DNA from: Bacteriovoracaceae bacterium UBA6153
GTDB lineage: Bacteria > Bdellovibrionota > Bacteriovoracia > Bacteriovoracales > Bacteriovoracaceae
Length of the DNA: 64,000 nt
Assembly: GCA_002428265.1 (NCBI GenBank)
Contig: DIUR01000001.1
Location: forward strand, 62,001-126,000
Direction: 5' to 3'
This document shows, one piece after another, positions 7,771 through 16,955 of this stretch. The notes beneath the pieces are model-generated. The model saw only the letters and a list, made by a program, of their open reading frames with translations, did not search any database and was not told where the DNA came from. A program made the translations under genes and the position numbers. Within the stretch, counting starts at the first letter, position 1, and each line of letters opens with the position of its first letter.

Positions 7771-10260
7771 ATGTTAAACAATTACAAAAGTGAACTGCTT
7801 CTTCCTGTAGGAAACATGAATATGTGTCTTGCCGCCATCCATAATGGAGCGGATGCTATTTATGTCGGGATGCCGCACTTTAATGCGCGTGGAAGAACGA
7901 CGGATTTTTCGATTGTTGAACTAAAAGAAATGATCGATACCTGTCATCTTTACGGTGTAAGAGTCAACCTCGCTTTTAATGTTGTAATCTTTGAAGAAGA
8001 ACTGGCCGATGCGATTTCTCTTCTTAGAGAAGTGCTTCCACTAGGCCCTGATGCTCTCATCATTCAAGACGTAGGTCTGGCCGCTCTTGTAAGAAAGATG
8101 TCTCCCACACAAGTGATTCACGGCTCAACTCAGATGACGGTGACCAATCATGAGGCGATGACACTTCTATCTGATTTAAAAATAAAAAGATTTGTTTTGG
8201 GTCGCGAAGTCTCACTTAGTGAGATGCGTGCGATAAAAGAAAAAACTGAAAGTGAACTGGAAGTTTTCGTTCACGGCGCTTTATGCGTGGCCTATTCAGG
8301 ACAGTGTTTTACCAGTGAGAGCATTGGTGGCAGAAGTGCCAACAGAGGCCAGTGTGCTCAAAGTTGCAGGCTAGAATACGAAATGATTGTGGATGGGCAA
8401 AAACGTGAATTAGGGGATTTGAAATACCTTGTTTCACCTAAGGACCTATGCGGAATTGCCGAGATTCCTGAGTTGCTTAACATTGGAATTGAAAGCTTCA
8501 AAGTAGAAGGAAGACTAAAAACTCCGGAGTACGTAGCTGCTGCTGCAAAAAATTACCGTGAGGCCATTGATCGCGCCCAGACTGGATCAAGTCTTTCTAA
8601 AAAACAAATTGAGAACTCAAAAACAGAAATGGGTTTAACTTACTCGCGTGGGTTTTATTCGGGATGGCTACATGGAGTGGATCACCAGGACCTGGTCGAT
8701 GGAACTTATGGTGCTCACCGCGGAGTAGAAATCGGTAGAGTGATAAAAGTTGATACTAAAACTCTGCAAGTTGAAATTAACTATCCTCATTTAAAAAATG
8801 GCGATGGAGTTTTATTTGCCGGCATCAGAGGAAAAAAATCTGAAGTCGGAGGAATGCTCTATGGTGTAAAAAAAATCAAAGACCAACTCTTTGAACTCAC
8901 CCTAGGTAAAGAAGTCGATCTTAAAAAAATTCAAAAAGACATGACTATTTATTTCAATCACGATGCTGTCGTTGAGAAAAAATTAACTCAATCCTATACT
9001 GATAAAAATCTGAAAAAAAGAATCCCAGTAAGTCTTATTATTGAAGCTTCTATCGGAAGCCCATTAAAAGTCACAGTGAGCGATGAGACACATACAGTTG
9101 TGGTTTTAAGCGATGAGGCACTGGAGCCTGCTCTAGAGAGGCCCACAACTAAGGGCCATCTATCAGAGGAGCTCGGCGCTCTTGGGGCCACTTGTTTTAT
9201 CCTTGATGAACTGACACTAAAGTCTAACGACTCATTTTTCATTCATCAAAAATCTCTTAAGAAAATTCGTAGAGAGTTTACCGAACTCCTTATGAAAAAA
9301 AGAGTAGAGGCAACAAATGTTGCTCTTTTTGATGTTGAAATGCCAAAAATAAAAGAGCAAAACAATCTTTTAAATCCTAAGCTCAATGTTATGCTCAGAG
9401 AAATCTCTCAGGTAAAAGACCTGTTGGATTTTTATCCAAAAATTGAAGACAACCTAGGGGTTGTGATTCTCGATTATGAGTTCGGTAAAGGCTATGCTGA
9501 ATCAGTCATTATGCTTCGAGAGCGTGGAATTAAGTCGGGGATAGCGACTACCAGGATTTTAAAGCCTAATGAATATTACAATTTTAAAGTCATCGAGCGC
9601 GCTAATCCAGATGTCATTTTATGCAGAAATCTAGGAGCCGTTCAATACTTCCAAGATAAAAACTTTGAGCTCAAAGGTGACTTTAGTTTAAATGTGACAA
9701 ACTCTGTGACTCAAGAATATTTCCTTGGAAAAAAGCTCTCAACAATCACGTCTTCATATGACATGAATGCCACTCAGCTTTTTCACATGGCCCGCAACTC
9801 AGACGCTTCAAAAATAGAAGTGACAGCTCATCAGTACATGCCATCGTTTCATATGGAGCATTGTGTGTTTGCGGCCTTCATGAGTGAAGGCAAAAGCTTT
9901 AGAGACTGTGGTAAGCCTTGTGAGGAGCACAGACTTGAATTGAAAGATCAGTTTGGGAATCACCATCAGATTAAGGCCGATCAGGAATGTCGTAATACGA
10001 TGTTTAATGCTGTCCCTCAGTCAGCAGCAAAGCTTATCCCAAAACTCATTGAGAGCGGAGTGAGAGAGTTTAGATTTGAGGCATTGTATGAGAGGGGAGC
10101 TGAGCTTTCTAAAAAAGTTGTAGGCTACAGTGAATTATTAAAGTCCAATAATCCTAAGCTCTCTCAGGATATTATAGAGGCCATTGGCGTTTTAGAAAAA
10201 TACGGATTAAGTGATGGTGCTCACCGTGAGCGTGAGTATAAAGACAGAAAAAAAGTATAA
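7771..10260 (+). CDS. U32 family protein with DUF3656 (RlhA-like)
   Basis: 829 residues. The N-terminal U32 barrel is clear: LLLPVGNMNMCLAAIHNGADAIYVGMPHFNARGR, IHGSTQMTVTNHEA, the block FVHGALCVAYSGQCFTSESIGGRSANRGQCAQSCRLEYE (about residues 168-207) and IESFKVEGRLKTPEYVA. The middle is the DUF3656-type region, and a second cysteine block (MEHCVFAAFMSEGKSFRDCGKPCEEHR) lies near 695-725, giving the set expected for the iron-sulfur site of this group. Related E. coli RlhA hydroxylates a 23S rRNA cytidine; longer relatives of about 800 residues are common. RNA hydroxylation or tRNA modification is therefore likely, and peptidase activity unlikely. Which RNA is modified cannot be told here. Confidence 0.85.
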   Translation: MLNNYKSELLLPVGNMNMCLAAIHNGADAIYVGMPHFNARGRTTDFSIVELKEMIDTCHLYGVRVNLAFNVVIFEEELADAISLLREVLPLGPDALIIQDVGLAALVRKMSPTQVIHGSTQMTVTNHEAMTLLSDLKIKRFVLGREVSLSEMRAIKEKTESELEVFVHGALCVAYSGQCFTSESIGGRSANRGQCAQSCRLEYEMIVDGQKRELGDLKYLVSPKDLCGIAEIPELLNIGIESFKVEGRLKTPEYVAAAAKNYREAIDRAQTGSSLSKKQIENSKTEMGLTYSRGFYSGWLHGVDHQDLVDGTYGAHRGVEIGRVIKVDTKTLQVEINYPHLKNGDGVLFAGIRGKKSEVGGMLYGVKKIKDQLFELTLGKEVDLKKIQKDMTIYFNHDAVVEKKLTQSYTDKNLKKRIPVSLIIEASIGSPLKVTVSDETHTVVVLSDEALEPALERPTTKGHLSEELGALGATCFILDELTLKSNDSFFIHQKSLKKIRREFTELLMKKRVEATNVALFDVEMPKIKEQNNLLNPKLNVMLREISQVKDLLDFYPKIEDNLGVVILDYEFGKGYAESVIMLRERGIKSGIATTRILKPNEYYNFKVIERANPDVILCRNLGAVQYFQDKNFELKGDFSLNVTNSVTQEYFLGKKLSTITSSYDMNATQLFHMARNSDASKIEVTAHQYMPSFHMEHCVFAAFMSEGKSFRDCGKPCEEHRLELKDQFGNHHQIKADQECRNTMFNAVPQSAAKLIPKLIESGVREFRFEALYERGAELSKKVVGYSELLKSNNPKLSQDIIEAIGVLEKYGLSDGAHREREYKDRKKV

Positions 10261-10264
10261 TATC

Positions 10265-10789
10265 TTAAAGATTCTCTTCTGCTTTTAAATAATCAATCCA
10301 TTCCAGGAACTCTTTTGAAATGCTATTAGATTTCAAATAGAAAAGATCAGTTTCATTTCTAAAAGTTTCTGGAAAGTTTGTTGTTAAATCAACGCTGTTG
10401 ATTCCATCAAAAATAACTTCCAATTTTCCATCCTTATCTACGATGTAGTAATAAAGCTGGGGCTCATCTTCGTATTGAACAATCAATGCTGTTGCAACAC
10501 TAGATTCAATTAAAGGTATCTTTGAGAGCAGATCAAGAGCGTAGGGATCAGATCTTTTTCCTGCAAAATCATTCACAAGTTTTATCAGGGACTCTTTTCC
10601 ATTTGAATGACTTTGAAGAATGATTTCGTTGGGCCTATTGGCCTCATCAATTTTAGAAGATTCTTTTTTCAGGCAATTTTTTAAATCAGATGATTCAAGT
10701 CCTGAGCACTGCAGTCCTAAGGGAAGCAATACATCAGCATGAACGTTTATTGATCCTAATATTAGGAATAAAAAAAGAGCGTTTTTCAT
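10265..10789 (-). CDS. Small exported protein, unknown function
   Basis: 174 residues with a signal peptide MKNALFLFLILGSINVHA. The mature part has two cysteines close together (LQCSGLESSDLKNCL), which could form a disulfide, and is otherwise acidic with no recognised domain. Its Shine-Dalgarno (AGGAGA) lies within the 3' arm of a near-perfect hairpin at 10794-10827, which is also the likely terminator of the upstream RND gene. It converges with the U32 gene at a 4-base gap. The function is unknown. Confidence 0.72.
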   Translation of the reverse strand: MKNALFLFLILGSINVHADVLLPLGLQCSGLESSDLKNCLKKESSKIDEANRPNEIILQSHSNGKESLIKLVNDFAGKRSDPYALDLLSKIPLIESSVATALIVQYEDEPQLYYYIVDKDGKLEVIFDGINSVDLTTNFPETFRNETDLFYLKSNSISKEFLEWIDYLKAEENL

Positions 10790-10827
10790 AAAATCTCCTG
10801 AAGCTGCTTTATAGCAACTTCAGGAGA
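10790..10827 (-). terminator. Hairpin after the RND gene that also covers the next gene's SD
   Basis: 10794-10803 (TCTCCTGAAG on +) pairs perfectly with 10818-10827, and an inner TGCT/AGCA pair extends the stem past one mismatch. Read on the minus strand, the stem is followed by TTTT and then immediately ATG of the gene at 10789. The same arm carries that gene's AGGAGA ribosome-binding site. It therefore fits a terminator for the RND transcript that doubles as a translational mask for any readthrough mRNA. Confidence 0.65.
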
Positions 10828-10869
10828 CTCTTTTAAGATTTTTATAATGAGCAGTGTAGAATTTTCAGA

Positions 10870-13800
10870 CTAAAGCGGGCCTGTTTTCGGGGCTTTGCCG
10901 GATTCCATTTTGTAGGCCTCTCCTTTTTCTAAAGGAGTCAGCATCAGGTACAGCGCAGGTACAACGAACAAGGTAAGAATCGTGGAAATAATGGTTCCAC
11001 CGATAATTGATAGACCCATTGGGATTCTGGTTTCAACCCCAATTCCACTACCTAATACCAGAGGCCCTGCGGCCGCAACAGTCGCAACAGATGTCATGAT
11101 GATAGGTCTTAGTCTAACAGGACAGGCCTCAAGAAGGGCCTCTAGTGGTCTAAATTTTTTGCCACCAAGATGTCCCGTTCGAATCTGATTAGTAAATTCT
11201 ACGAGCATGATGGAGTTCTTTTTTGCAATCCCCATTAAAACGATAAGACCAATGAAGCTAAAAAGGTTTAATGAAACATTGAACATCCATAAGGCAATCA
11301 AGGCCCCTGTCACCGAAAATGGAAGGGCAACAAGAACCGAAATAGGGTGAATGAATGAATCAAACTGAACGGCAAGGATGAGATACGCAACTAAGATACC
11401 AATCATCAGGGCCGTGTAAAGACTTGCAAATGAAGAAGCAAATCCTGCAGAAGCTCCTTCAAGGGCAAATGAATAACCTGGAGGAAGAATTTCCTGTGAG
11501 ATTACTTTTGCACGATCGAGAACTTTTGACTGTGAAACTCCAGGAGCTAAGTTACCAAAGATTGAGATTGCTCTTTGACGATTGACCCTCGAAATACTTT
11601 GAATGGCCTTCCCTTCTTCAATGTTAACTAGTTCATAAAAAGGAATCAGGTTTCCAGCAGAGTTTCTCACATATAAATGCTTAAAGTCTTCGGCCGTTTT
11701 AATTTGTGAATCAAGAATTTTAAATCTGATGTCGTAGCGTTTTCCATCAAAAGTATATTTACCCTGACGAGCTCCACCAACTCCGGCAGCGAGAATCATA
11801 CCGACTTCTTGAACTGAGACTCCTCTTTGGCTCATGGCCTTTCTATTGGGTTTTAGAATAAGTTCAGGAATACCTACGCGGTAATCCGTATCCATATCAA
11901 CACCAAGTTTTTCATCTTCAAGACGCTTGATAAGCTCTTTAGATTTTGCTTCAAGGATTTTTAAATCAGGTCCCCTAAGGTTGATACCAATCGGGTTCTG
12001 GCGGCCTGAAGACAGGTTTCTTGCAGAGTTATCTCTGATTGTGACTCTGATTCCTTTGACTTCTTTAAACTGCTCGCGAAGCTCTTCCATAATTTCGATA
12101 TGGCCTTGCTGGCGTTGATCGCGAGGCTTGAGTGCAACTGGCATAAAGGCCTGACTTGGGTTTGATCCACCACCGAAGCCCCCGATACCCACAAAAAAGC
12201 CATCAACATTTTTATTTTTATTTAAAATATCTTCTAGTTTTTTTGCTAAATCACTTGTCACCTGAAGCGAGGTTCCCGGAGGAGTTTGGGCCTGGATGAT
12301 GAGAAGGTTTTGATCCTGAAGGGGAACGAACTCCTGGCGAACTTTACTTACGAGAATAAGAGAGAGCGCAAAGAAGGCAAGTGAGCCCAGGACGACAATA
12401 TACTTATACTTTAGAGTCACTGCTAAAACTCTTTGGTATTTAAGTCCAAAGTTATGAAACAGTTCATCTAAGTAATGTTCAAATTTAGAAATTTTTGGCT
12501 CTGAACTCAGTAGTGCGGCCGCTCTCATTGGTGTAATCGTCATCGCTTCAAGAAGTGAGATAAGTACACACGCACACATTGTTACACCGAACTGGAAGAA
12601 AAACTTCCCGATAATTCCATCCATGAAAACAACTGGAAGGAACACGGCCACAACGGCAAGAGTCGCAGCAATCGCTGCAGGAAGAACTTCTTTAGCTCCT
12701 TCAGAGGCCGCGGTTTTGGAGTCTTTACCCATTCGATAATGTCGAACAATATTTTCTAAAAGCATGATGGCATCATCAACAACAATGGAAATTGATAATG
12801 TCAGCGCGAGTAGAGTGAAGAGGTTAAGGGTAAAACCAGAAAAGTATAAAATAGTAAATGTACCAACAATAGAAGTTGGAATTGAAAAGAGAATGTTTAA
12901 AGCGGCCTGGAAACTTCCCAGGAAAAGAAAACAAATAACAATTGTAATGATCGCCGCTACCCAAAGTTTTTCAACTGTAAGGTGAACTGTGGCCTCAGTC
13001 GATTTAGTATAATCGATACTGATTCTATACTGGTATCCTTTAGGAAAACTGGCCTTAATTTCTTCAAGTCTTTTTTGAACGCTTTCAGCAACAACAACTT
13101 CATTGGTCCCACGTTGTTTTTTGACCATGATACCGATGGCCTGCTTACCTTGAACTCTTGCAAGACGAGTAATGTCTGATAAACCATCTTCAACGATAGC
13201 AATATCTTTAATAAAAATGTCGCGGTTAAAAATTCGCTCTCCACCACGCTTTAAAATGCGGATGTTTTCAATTTCTTTTAAGTCTGTTGCTTCTCCTAAC
13301 CATCTTACTCGAAGCTCTCTTTTGCCTTCAGTGAATTGTCCTGCGGCACTTTCAACGTGCTGGGCATTTAAGGCAGCGATAATATCTGTGACCGTTAATT
13401 CAAACTTTTCAAGTTTTTTTGTGTCGATCCAGATTCTTAAATTTCTTTCACTGGCCCCACCAACGTTAACTTCTCCAACTCCGGGAAGAAAGCGCAATTG
13501 ATCGAGTAAATAACTATCGGCCCACGCAAGCATATCTTTAAGATTTGCATCACTATAGACAGAGATAATCATAATAGGGTCTTCTTCCGGGTTTTGTTTT
13601 CTAATGATAGGAGGATCAACTCCTGTCGGCATCCTAAGAGTGCTCACGGCCGATTGGACCTCTTGAAGAGCAACGTCAACATTTCTGTTGATGTCGAACT
13701 CAAGTGTAACTTGTCCGGTACCTTGGCGAGCACTTGAGCGCATCTCTTTAACACCTTCGATGTTTAAGAGTTTTTGCTCAATCTGATCGATAAGTTCAGA

Positions 13801-13980
13801 CTCAACAACTTCAGGGGCAGCACCTTCATAGGTTACTGAAACGTTAATAATAGGGAAGTCGACGTCGGGAAGCTGACTGATACCCATGTTGTTTACACAA
13901 ATGGCCCCGAAGACGATGAGGGAGAACATTAGAACCCACGCAAACACCGGACGTTTGATGGATAAGTCGATAAGATTCAT
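10870..13980 (-). CDS. RND multidrug-efflux-type permease (HAE1/AcrB family)
   Basis: 1036 residues, full length for an inner-membrane RND pump. It shows the N-terminal helix in IDLSIKRPVFAWVLMFSLIVFG, the pore-domain GISQLPDVDFPIINVSVTYEGAAPEVVE segment, the TM4 aspartate pair in SIVVDDAIMLLENIVRHY needed for proton relay, and the second half repeat ending MGIAKKNSIMLVEF and FVVPALYLML. It would export small hydrophobic compounds by proton antiport as a trimer. The usual membrane-fusion and outer-membrane partner genes are not adjacent, so it must borrow partners encoded elsewhere. Start: ATG 13980 after AAAGGAATTGAA. Upstream on the same strand lies rluE, 93 bases away. Confidence 0.95.
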   Translation of the reverse strand: MNLIDLSIKRPVFAWVLMFSLIVFGAICVNNMGISQLPDVDFPIINVSVTYEGAAPEVVESELIDQIEQKLLNIEGVKEMRSSARQGTGQVTLEFDINRNVDVALQEVQSAVSTLRMPTGVDPPIIRKQNPEEDPIMIISVYSDANLKDMLAWADSYLLDQLRFLPGVGEVNVGGASERNLRIWIDTKKLEKFELTVTDIIAALNAQHVESAAGQFTEGKRELRVRWLGEATDLKEIENIRILKRGGERIFNRDIFIKDIAIVEDGLSDITRLARVQGKQAIGIMVKKQRGTNEVVVAESVQKRLEEIKASFPKGYQYRISIDYTKSTEATVHLTVEKLWVAAIITIVICFLFLGSFQAALNILFSIPTSIVGTFTILYFSGFTLNLFTLLALTLSISIVVDDAIMLLENIVRHYRMGKDSKTAASEGAKEVLPAAIAATLAVVAVFLPVVFMDGIIGKFFFQFGVTMCACVLISLLEAMTITPMRAAALLSSEPKISKFEHYLDELFHNFGLKYQRVLAVTLKYKYIVVLGSLAFFALSLILVSKVRQEFVPLQDQNLLIIQAQTPPGTSLQVTSDLAKKLEDILNKNKNVDGFFVGIGGFGGGSNPSQAFMPVALKPRDQRQQGHIEIMEELREQFKEVKGIRVTIRDNSARNLSSGRQNPIGINLRGPDLKILEAKSKELIKRLEDEKLGVDMDTDYRVGIPELILKPNRKAMSQRGVSVQEVGMILAAGVGGARQGKYTFDGKRYDIRFKILDSQIKTAEDFKHLYVRNSAGNLIPFYELVNIEEGKAIQSISRVNRQRAISIFGNLAPGVSQSKVLDRAKVISQEILPPGYSFALEGASAGFASSFASLYTALMIGILVAYLILAVQFDSFIHPISVLVALPFSVTGALIALWMFNVSLNLFSFIGLIVLMGIAKKNSIMLVEFTNQIRTGHLGGKKFRPLEALLEACPVRLRPIIMTSVATVAAAGPLVLGSGIGVETRIPMGLSIIGGTIISTILTLFVVPALYLMLTPLEKGEAYKMESGKAPKTGPL

Positions 13981-14073
13981 TTCAATTCCTTTTAAAGTTG
14001 CTCGCGTTAGTATACGTAAGAAAATTCAAAAAGTTTCACAAAAAATGAACGTTTTTTTAAAGATTGTATTAGT

Positions 14074-14637
14074 TTAAAGAATGTCGCTTTTTTTTATTTC
14101 GCGCCATTCACCAGGTGTCATTGTTCCAAGTTTGTACTTACCAACTTGCATGCGCACTAACCGTAATGTCGGGTGATTAATACTGGCCGTCATTCTTCTT
14201 ACTTGACGATTTTTTCCTTCGCTAATAATGATTTCAAGCCAGCAAGTAGGAATGTTTTGTCTGAATCTCACTGGAGGATTTCTCTCTGGAAACTCAGGTT
14301 GTGGATCAAGAATTTTTACTTTTGCAGGACGAGTTTTGTAATCTTGAATACTGATTCCACCTCGGCGCAATTTATCCAGAGATTCTTCAGAAGGAATATT
14401 TTCAACTTGCACCCAATAAATTTTTTCTTTATCAAATTTAGGATTAAGCAATTGATCTATAAAAGATCCATCGTTACTTAAAATAAGAAGTCCCTCAGAA
14501 TCTTTATCAAGTCTGCCGGTTGGATAAACGTCTTTAGGCAGGTTAAAGTTACCGAGAGTTTCTGAAGGCACATCAGAGGTAAACTGACTCAAAATACCGT
14601 AGGGTTTAAAAAAAGCGATGTAGTGATGAGTCTTCAT
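14074..14637 (-). CDS. rluE: rRNA pseudouridine synthase, RluE/RsuA family
   Basis: 187 residues, short as in RluE, with no N-terminal S4 domain. The catalytic motif GRLDKDSEGLLILSNDG is present with the nucleophile Asp44; the start YIAFFKPYGILSQFT is the family KPxG motif, and GKNRQVRRMTASINHPTLRLVR is the C-terminal RNA-binding signature. E. coli RluE modifies U2457 of 23S rRNA; the same target is plausible here but inferred from the family and length. It is transcribed towards the RND gene. The start at 14637 is the only one upstream of the conserved KPYG. Confidence 0.93.
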   Translation of the reverse strand: MKTHHYIAFFKPYGILSQFTSDVPSETLGNFNLPKDVYPTGRLDKDSEGLLILSNDGSFIDQLLNPKFDKEKIYWVQVENIPSEESLDKLRRGGISIQDYKTRPAKVKILDPQPEFPERNPPVRFRQNIPTCWLEIIISEGKNRQVRRMTASINHPTLRLVRMQVGKYKLGTMTPGEWREIKKSDIL

Positions 14638-14814
14638 AAGGAATTTATCTTAACAGAAAGCTTACTATAATGACACTGTGAATCTCGCAGATTTCTGAAC
14701 ATGTTGCTTTATAAATAATTGAATCTACTATTAGTTGAGTTTAAAGCTTGCCACATTGCTTAGTCTCCATAAAAATAAATGGGCCAGAAAAATTGTTTAA
14801 ACCTGGGGTTAGTT

Positions 14815-15117
14815 ATGATCAAAACTTGTGCAACTATCGCACTAGCGGCATTGATGTTAATGACATCGGGTCTGGATTCGGTTTGGGCCAAAACTCAAAA
14901 TACAAAAAAAACTGATTCTAAGTCTAAGTCAGCGAAGATTGCTAAAAAGAATAAAAATAAGAAAAAGAATAAATTCTCAAAAACGCGCAATAGAAAATTT
15001 AAACGTGTTGGAAACGGCCCGGATTTAAGAGCGCTTACTACGGAATTACCAAATAACGAATATACAGAAATGCCAGATAATGGCGTCAATGCTGTAGAAA
15101 CTAAAACGGGGTTATAG
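14815..15117 (+). CDS. Short lysine-rich exported protein
   Basis: 100 residues from ATG 14815. A signal peptide (MIKTCATIALAALMLMTSGLDSVWA) is followed by a very basic stretch (about residues 26-65) of Lys, Ser, Asn and Arg with no hydrophobic core, and then an acidic, Asn/Glu-rich tail. An earlier in-frame ATG at 14779 would put a leader before the signal peptide and is less likely. Such a low-complexity cationic segment could bind nucleic acid, LPS or peptidoglycan, but nothing proves it. The next secreted-protein gene begins two bases after its stop, so the two are probably cotranscribed. The function is unknown. Confidence 0.65.
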   Translation: MIKTCATIALAALMLMTSGLDSVWAKTQNTKKTDSKSKSAKIAKKNKNKKKNKFSKTRNRKFKRVGNGPDLRALTTELPNNEYTEMPDNGVNAVETKTGL

Positions 15118-15119
15118 AA

Positions 15120-15542
15120 ATGTTAAAATTCGTTCTGGCAGCATCGCTGCTTTTTCCAATGACTGTTTTTGCAAATGTTATTAGCTTCCAATGCCACTCA
15201 GTTGAGCTTCCTGGTGTTCACATGTTTGATGCTACAGGTGTCGTAACTGTGGATTCTGCAGATAAAGTTGAAGGGATCGCTTTCGTAAGCGTACAAAAGG
15301 CCCAATCAATTCAATCAGTGCAAACTTTTAGTGAAGTTCGTGTAAATGGATACATTAGACATTTTGCTGCTGGTGAAGTGACTTCAAAAGCATTCGATCA
15401 ATTAGTTCTTAAGACGAATGAGCCCTATTTAAAAACATTAAATCTACTTTTAGGATTTGATGAAAAAATTGCATCGAGAGTTTTATCAATTGATAATTTC
15501 TCTTACAGATCAAATTGCAAAATTACTGAAACTTTTAATTAG
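15120..15542 (+). CDS. Small exported protein, unknown function
   Basis: 140 residues beginning with a signal peptide MLKFVLAASLLFPMTVFA. The mature protein has two cysteines (one at the very start in FQCHS, one near the end in RSNCKITE) that may be disulfide-bonded, and beta-rich looking sequence between them. Start and stop sit tightly against the lysine-rich gene upstream. In size and layout (signal peptide, two Cys, short) it resembles the secreted protein at 252-788, but I see no convincing residue-level similarity. The function is unknown. Confidence 0.72.
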   Translation: MLKFVLAASLLFPMTVFANVISFQCHSVELPGVHMFDATGVVTVDSADKVEGIAFVSVQKAQSIQSVQTFSEVRVNGYIRHFAAGEVTSKAFDQLVLKTNEPYLKTLNLLLGFDEKIASRVLSIDNFSYRSNCKITETFN

Positions 15543-15551
15543 TTTTTCATA

Positions 15552-15577
15552 GGCCTTTGGATTAATTTTCAAAGGCC
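15552..15577. terminator. Hairpin between convergent genes
   Basis: GGCCTTTG at 15552-15559 pairs exactly with CAAAGGCC at 15570-15577 across a 10-base AT-rich loop. It lies between the converging stops of the secreted-protein gene and tapT and includes the tapT stop codon. There is no clear T-run on either side, so termination is likely but weak. Confidence 0.45.
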
Positions 15578-16176
15578 GTTCTTCCTCTGATAACTGCTTC
15601 TACCATCGTATCAAAAATCACATCCATCTCACGTTGCAATTCATGATTTTGTTCAATGATTCCCAGAGCTCTTGAAATGGCCTCATAAGTTGATAGTCTG
15701 TTTTCATCTGAAGATTTGCGAAGACGATATCTTCCAGGATCTCCTGGTGGAAGCTTCACACACTGAATTCCAGTAAGGCCTGCTTCCCGGCGGTAGCATT
15801 TGACGGCCTGAGACCACGTTCCATCAGGAACAATCAGGTGAATTTTTCTGCCATTAAGACTTTCAATATACTCAGGAGTCAGGTCAATGGCATCTTCATG
15901 AGGAAATAAAAATAAAGGAAGTTCTTCGTTATTTAATTTAAGAGCGTCTGCTGAAAAAGGAGTCGTTGGATGACCTCTTAAAAGGACATCACATTTAGGA
16001 AGAACGAGCTTTGCAAGATTGGCCGTATTGGAAGTCAGGTGTCTTTCACGATGGTGCATGATAATTGAGATACGCGCGTGGGTCGCAACTTCATGAATGC
16101 GAGCACAAAAACAAAGTGTGTGATGAATTTTGCAACGAAGACAACGTTTACCTGTCGAAGATCTTCTTTTACTCAT
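15562..16176 (-). CDS. tapT: DTW-domain tRNA-uridine aminocarboxypropyltransferase
   Basis: 204 residues. The DTW (TapT/Tsr3-like) signature is complete: an N-terminal zinc-type cluster RCLRCKIHHTLCFCARI, IIMHHRERHLTSNTANL, then VPDGTWSQAVKCYRRE carrying the D-x-T-W motif, and a C-terminal LSTYEAISRAL region. The family transfers the 3-amino-3-carboxypropyl group of SAM to uridine (acp3U47 in E. coli tRNA). It lies three bases downstream of plsC on the same strand; a shared transcript is likely although the functions are unrelated. The same type of SAM chemistry is expected for the BtaA-like protein at 56056-57144. Confidence 0.9.
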   Translation of the reverse strand: MSKRRSSTGKRCLRCKIHHTLCFCARIHEVATHARISIIMHHRERHLTSNTANLAKLVLPKCDVLLRGHPTTPFSADALKLNNEELPLFLFPHEDAIDLTPEYIESLNGRKIHLIVPDGTWSQAVKCYRREAGLTGIQCVKLPPGDPGRYRLRKSSDENRLSTYEAISRALGIIEQNHELQREMDVIFDTMVEAVIRGRTAFEN

Positions 16177-16179
16177 TCA

Positions 16180-16911
16180 TTATCTTTTGTGTTTTGAGTT
16201 TGCGACTTCGAGGTCTAATTTTGCGATGCCATTTTTCATGGCCTCATAAGCTTTTTCTTTTAAGTCATGGACATCATCAACACTGAGACCTTCTGTTGAT
16301 ATGGCCGGTAGAACTTCCATCAGAATTGTTCCAGAGTGCCACTTGTTTAAATTCATTCCTTCAATGTAATTGCTCCAGGCAACGGGCACAATAGGAACTC
16401 CAGCTTTAATGGCCGTAATGAAGGGGCCTTTTTTAAAAGGAAGAAGCCCACGTCCGCGGGACCTGGTTCCTTCTGGCATAATCCACACCGAAATATTATT
16501 TTCTTTGATGGCCTTTGCCGCCACATCCATGGTTTCAAATGCACTTCTCTTATTTTTTCTATCGATTAAAATATTTCCTGATAACCAGTAATAAAGACCA
16601 AAAAAGGGAATCCAGATAATTGATCTTTTTCCAATACTGACAGTCCTTTCTGGAAGTGCTAAAGCACCAGCAAAAATGTCTAAATTATCTTGATGATTAC
16701 TGATGATCACACAAGGATGATTATCAGTCATGATGTGTGCGTTTCTAAGTTCGATTTTCATTCCCAGAATAAAGCGCCCATACTTTAAAATTCTAGTCGT
16801 CACTTTAATATTTCTGGGGTCAAAAGGACGAAAAATACTGACAACAATTCCTATCATTGTAGAAAAGATGATCCAGATAATAACGAGTGGAATGCGGATA
16901 GCTAATAGCAT
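16180..16911 (-). CDS. plsC: 1-acyl-sn-glycerol-3-phosphate acyltransferase
   Basis: 243 residues. Converts lysophosphatidic acid to phosphatidic acid. Motif I, NHQDNLD, gives the catalytic H-x4-D pair (His73, Asp78); motif III, PEGTRSRGRGLLPFKKG, is complete and GVPIVPVAWSNYI is the usual motif IV region. One N-terminal membrane helix (residues 5-27) anchors it to the inner membrane. It precedes tapT with a three-base gap. The recombinase gene lies 44 bases beyond tapT's partner on the other side, transcribed in the same direction toward plsC. Confidence 0.94.
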   Translation of the reverse strand: MLLAIRIPLVIIWIIFSTMIGIVVSIFRPFDPRNIKVTTRILKYGRFILGMKIELRNAHIMTDNHPCVIISNHQDNLDIFAGALALPERTVSIGKRSIIWIPFFGLYYWLSGNILIDRKNKRSAFETMDVAAKAIKENNISVWIMPEGTRSRGRGLLPFKKGPFITAIKAGVPIVPVAWSNYIEGMNLNKWHSGTILMEVLPAISTEGLSVDDVHDLKEKAYEAMKNGIAKLDLEVANSKHKR

Positions 16912-16955
16912 AGAGGGTATTTTTGCATAAAAGAGATGCTAATACCAAAAATTTC

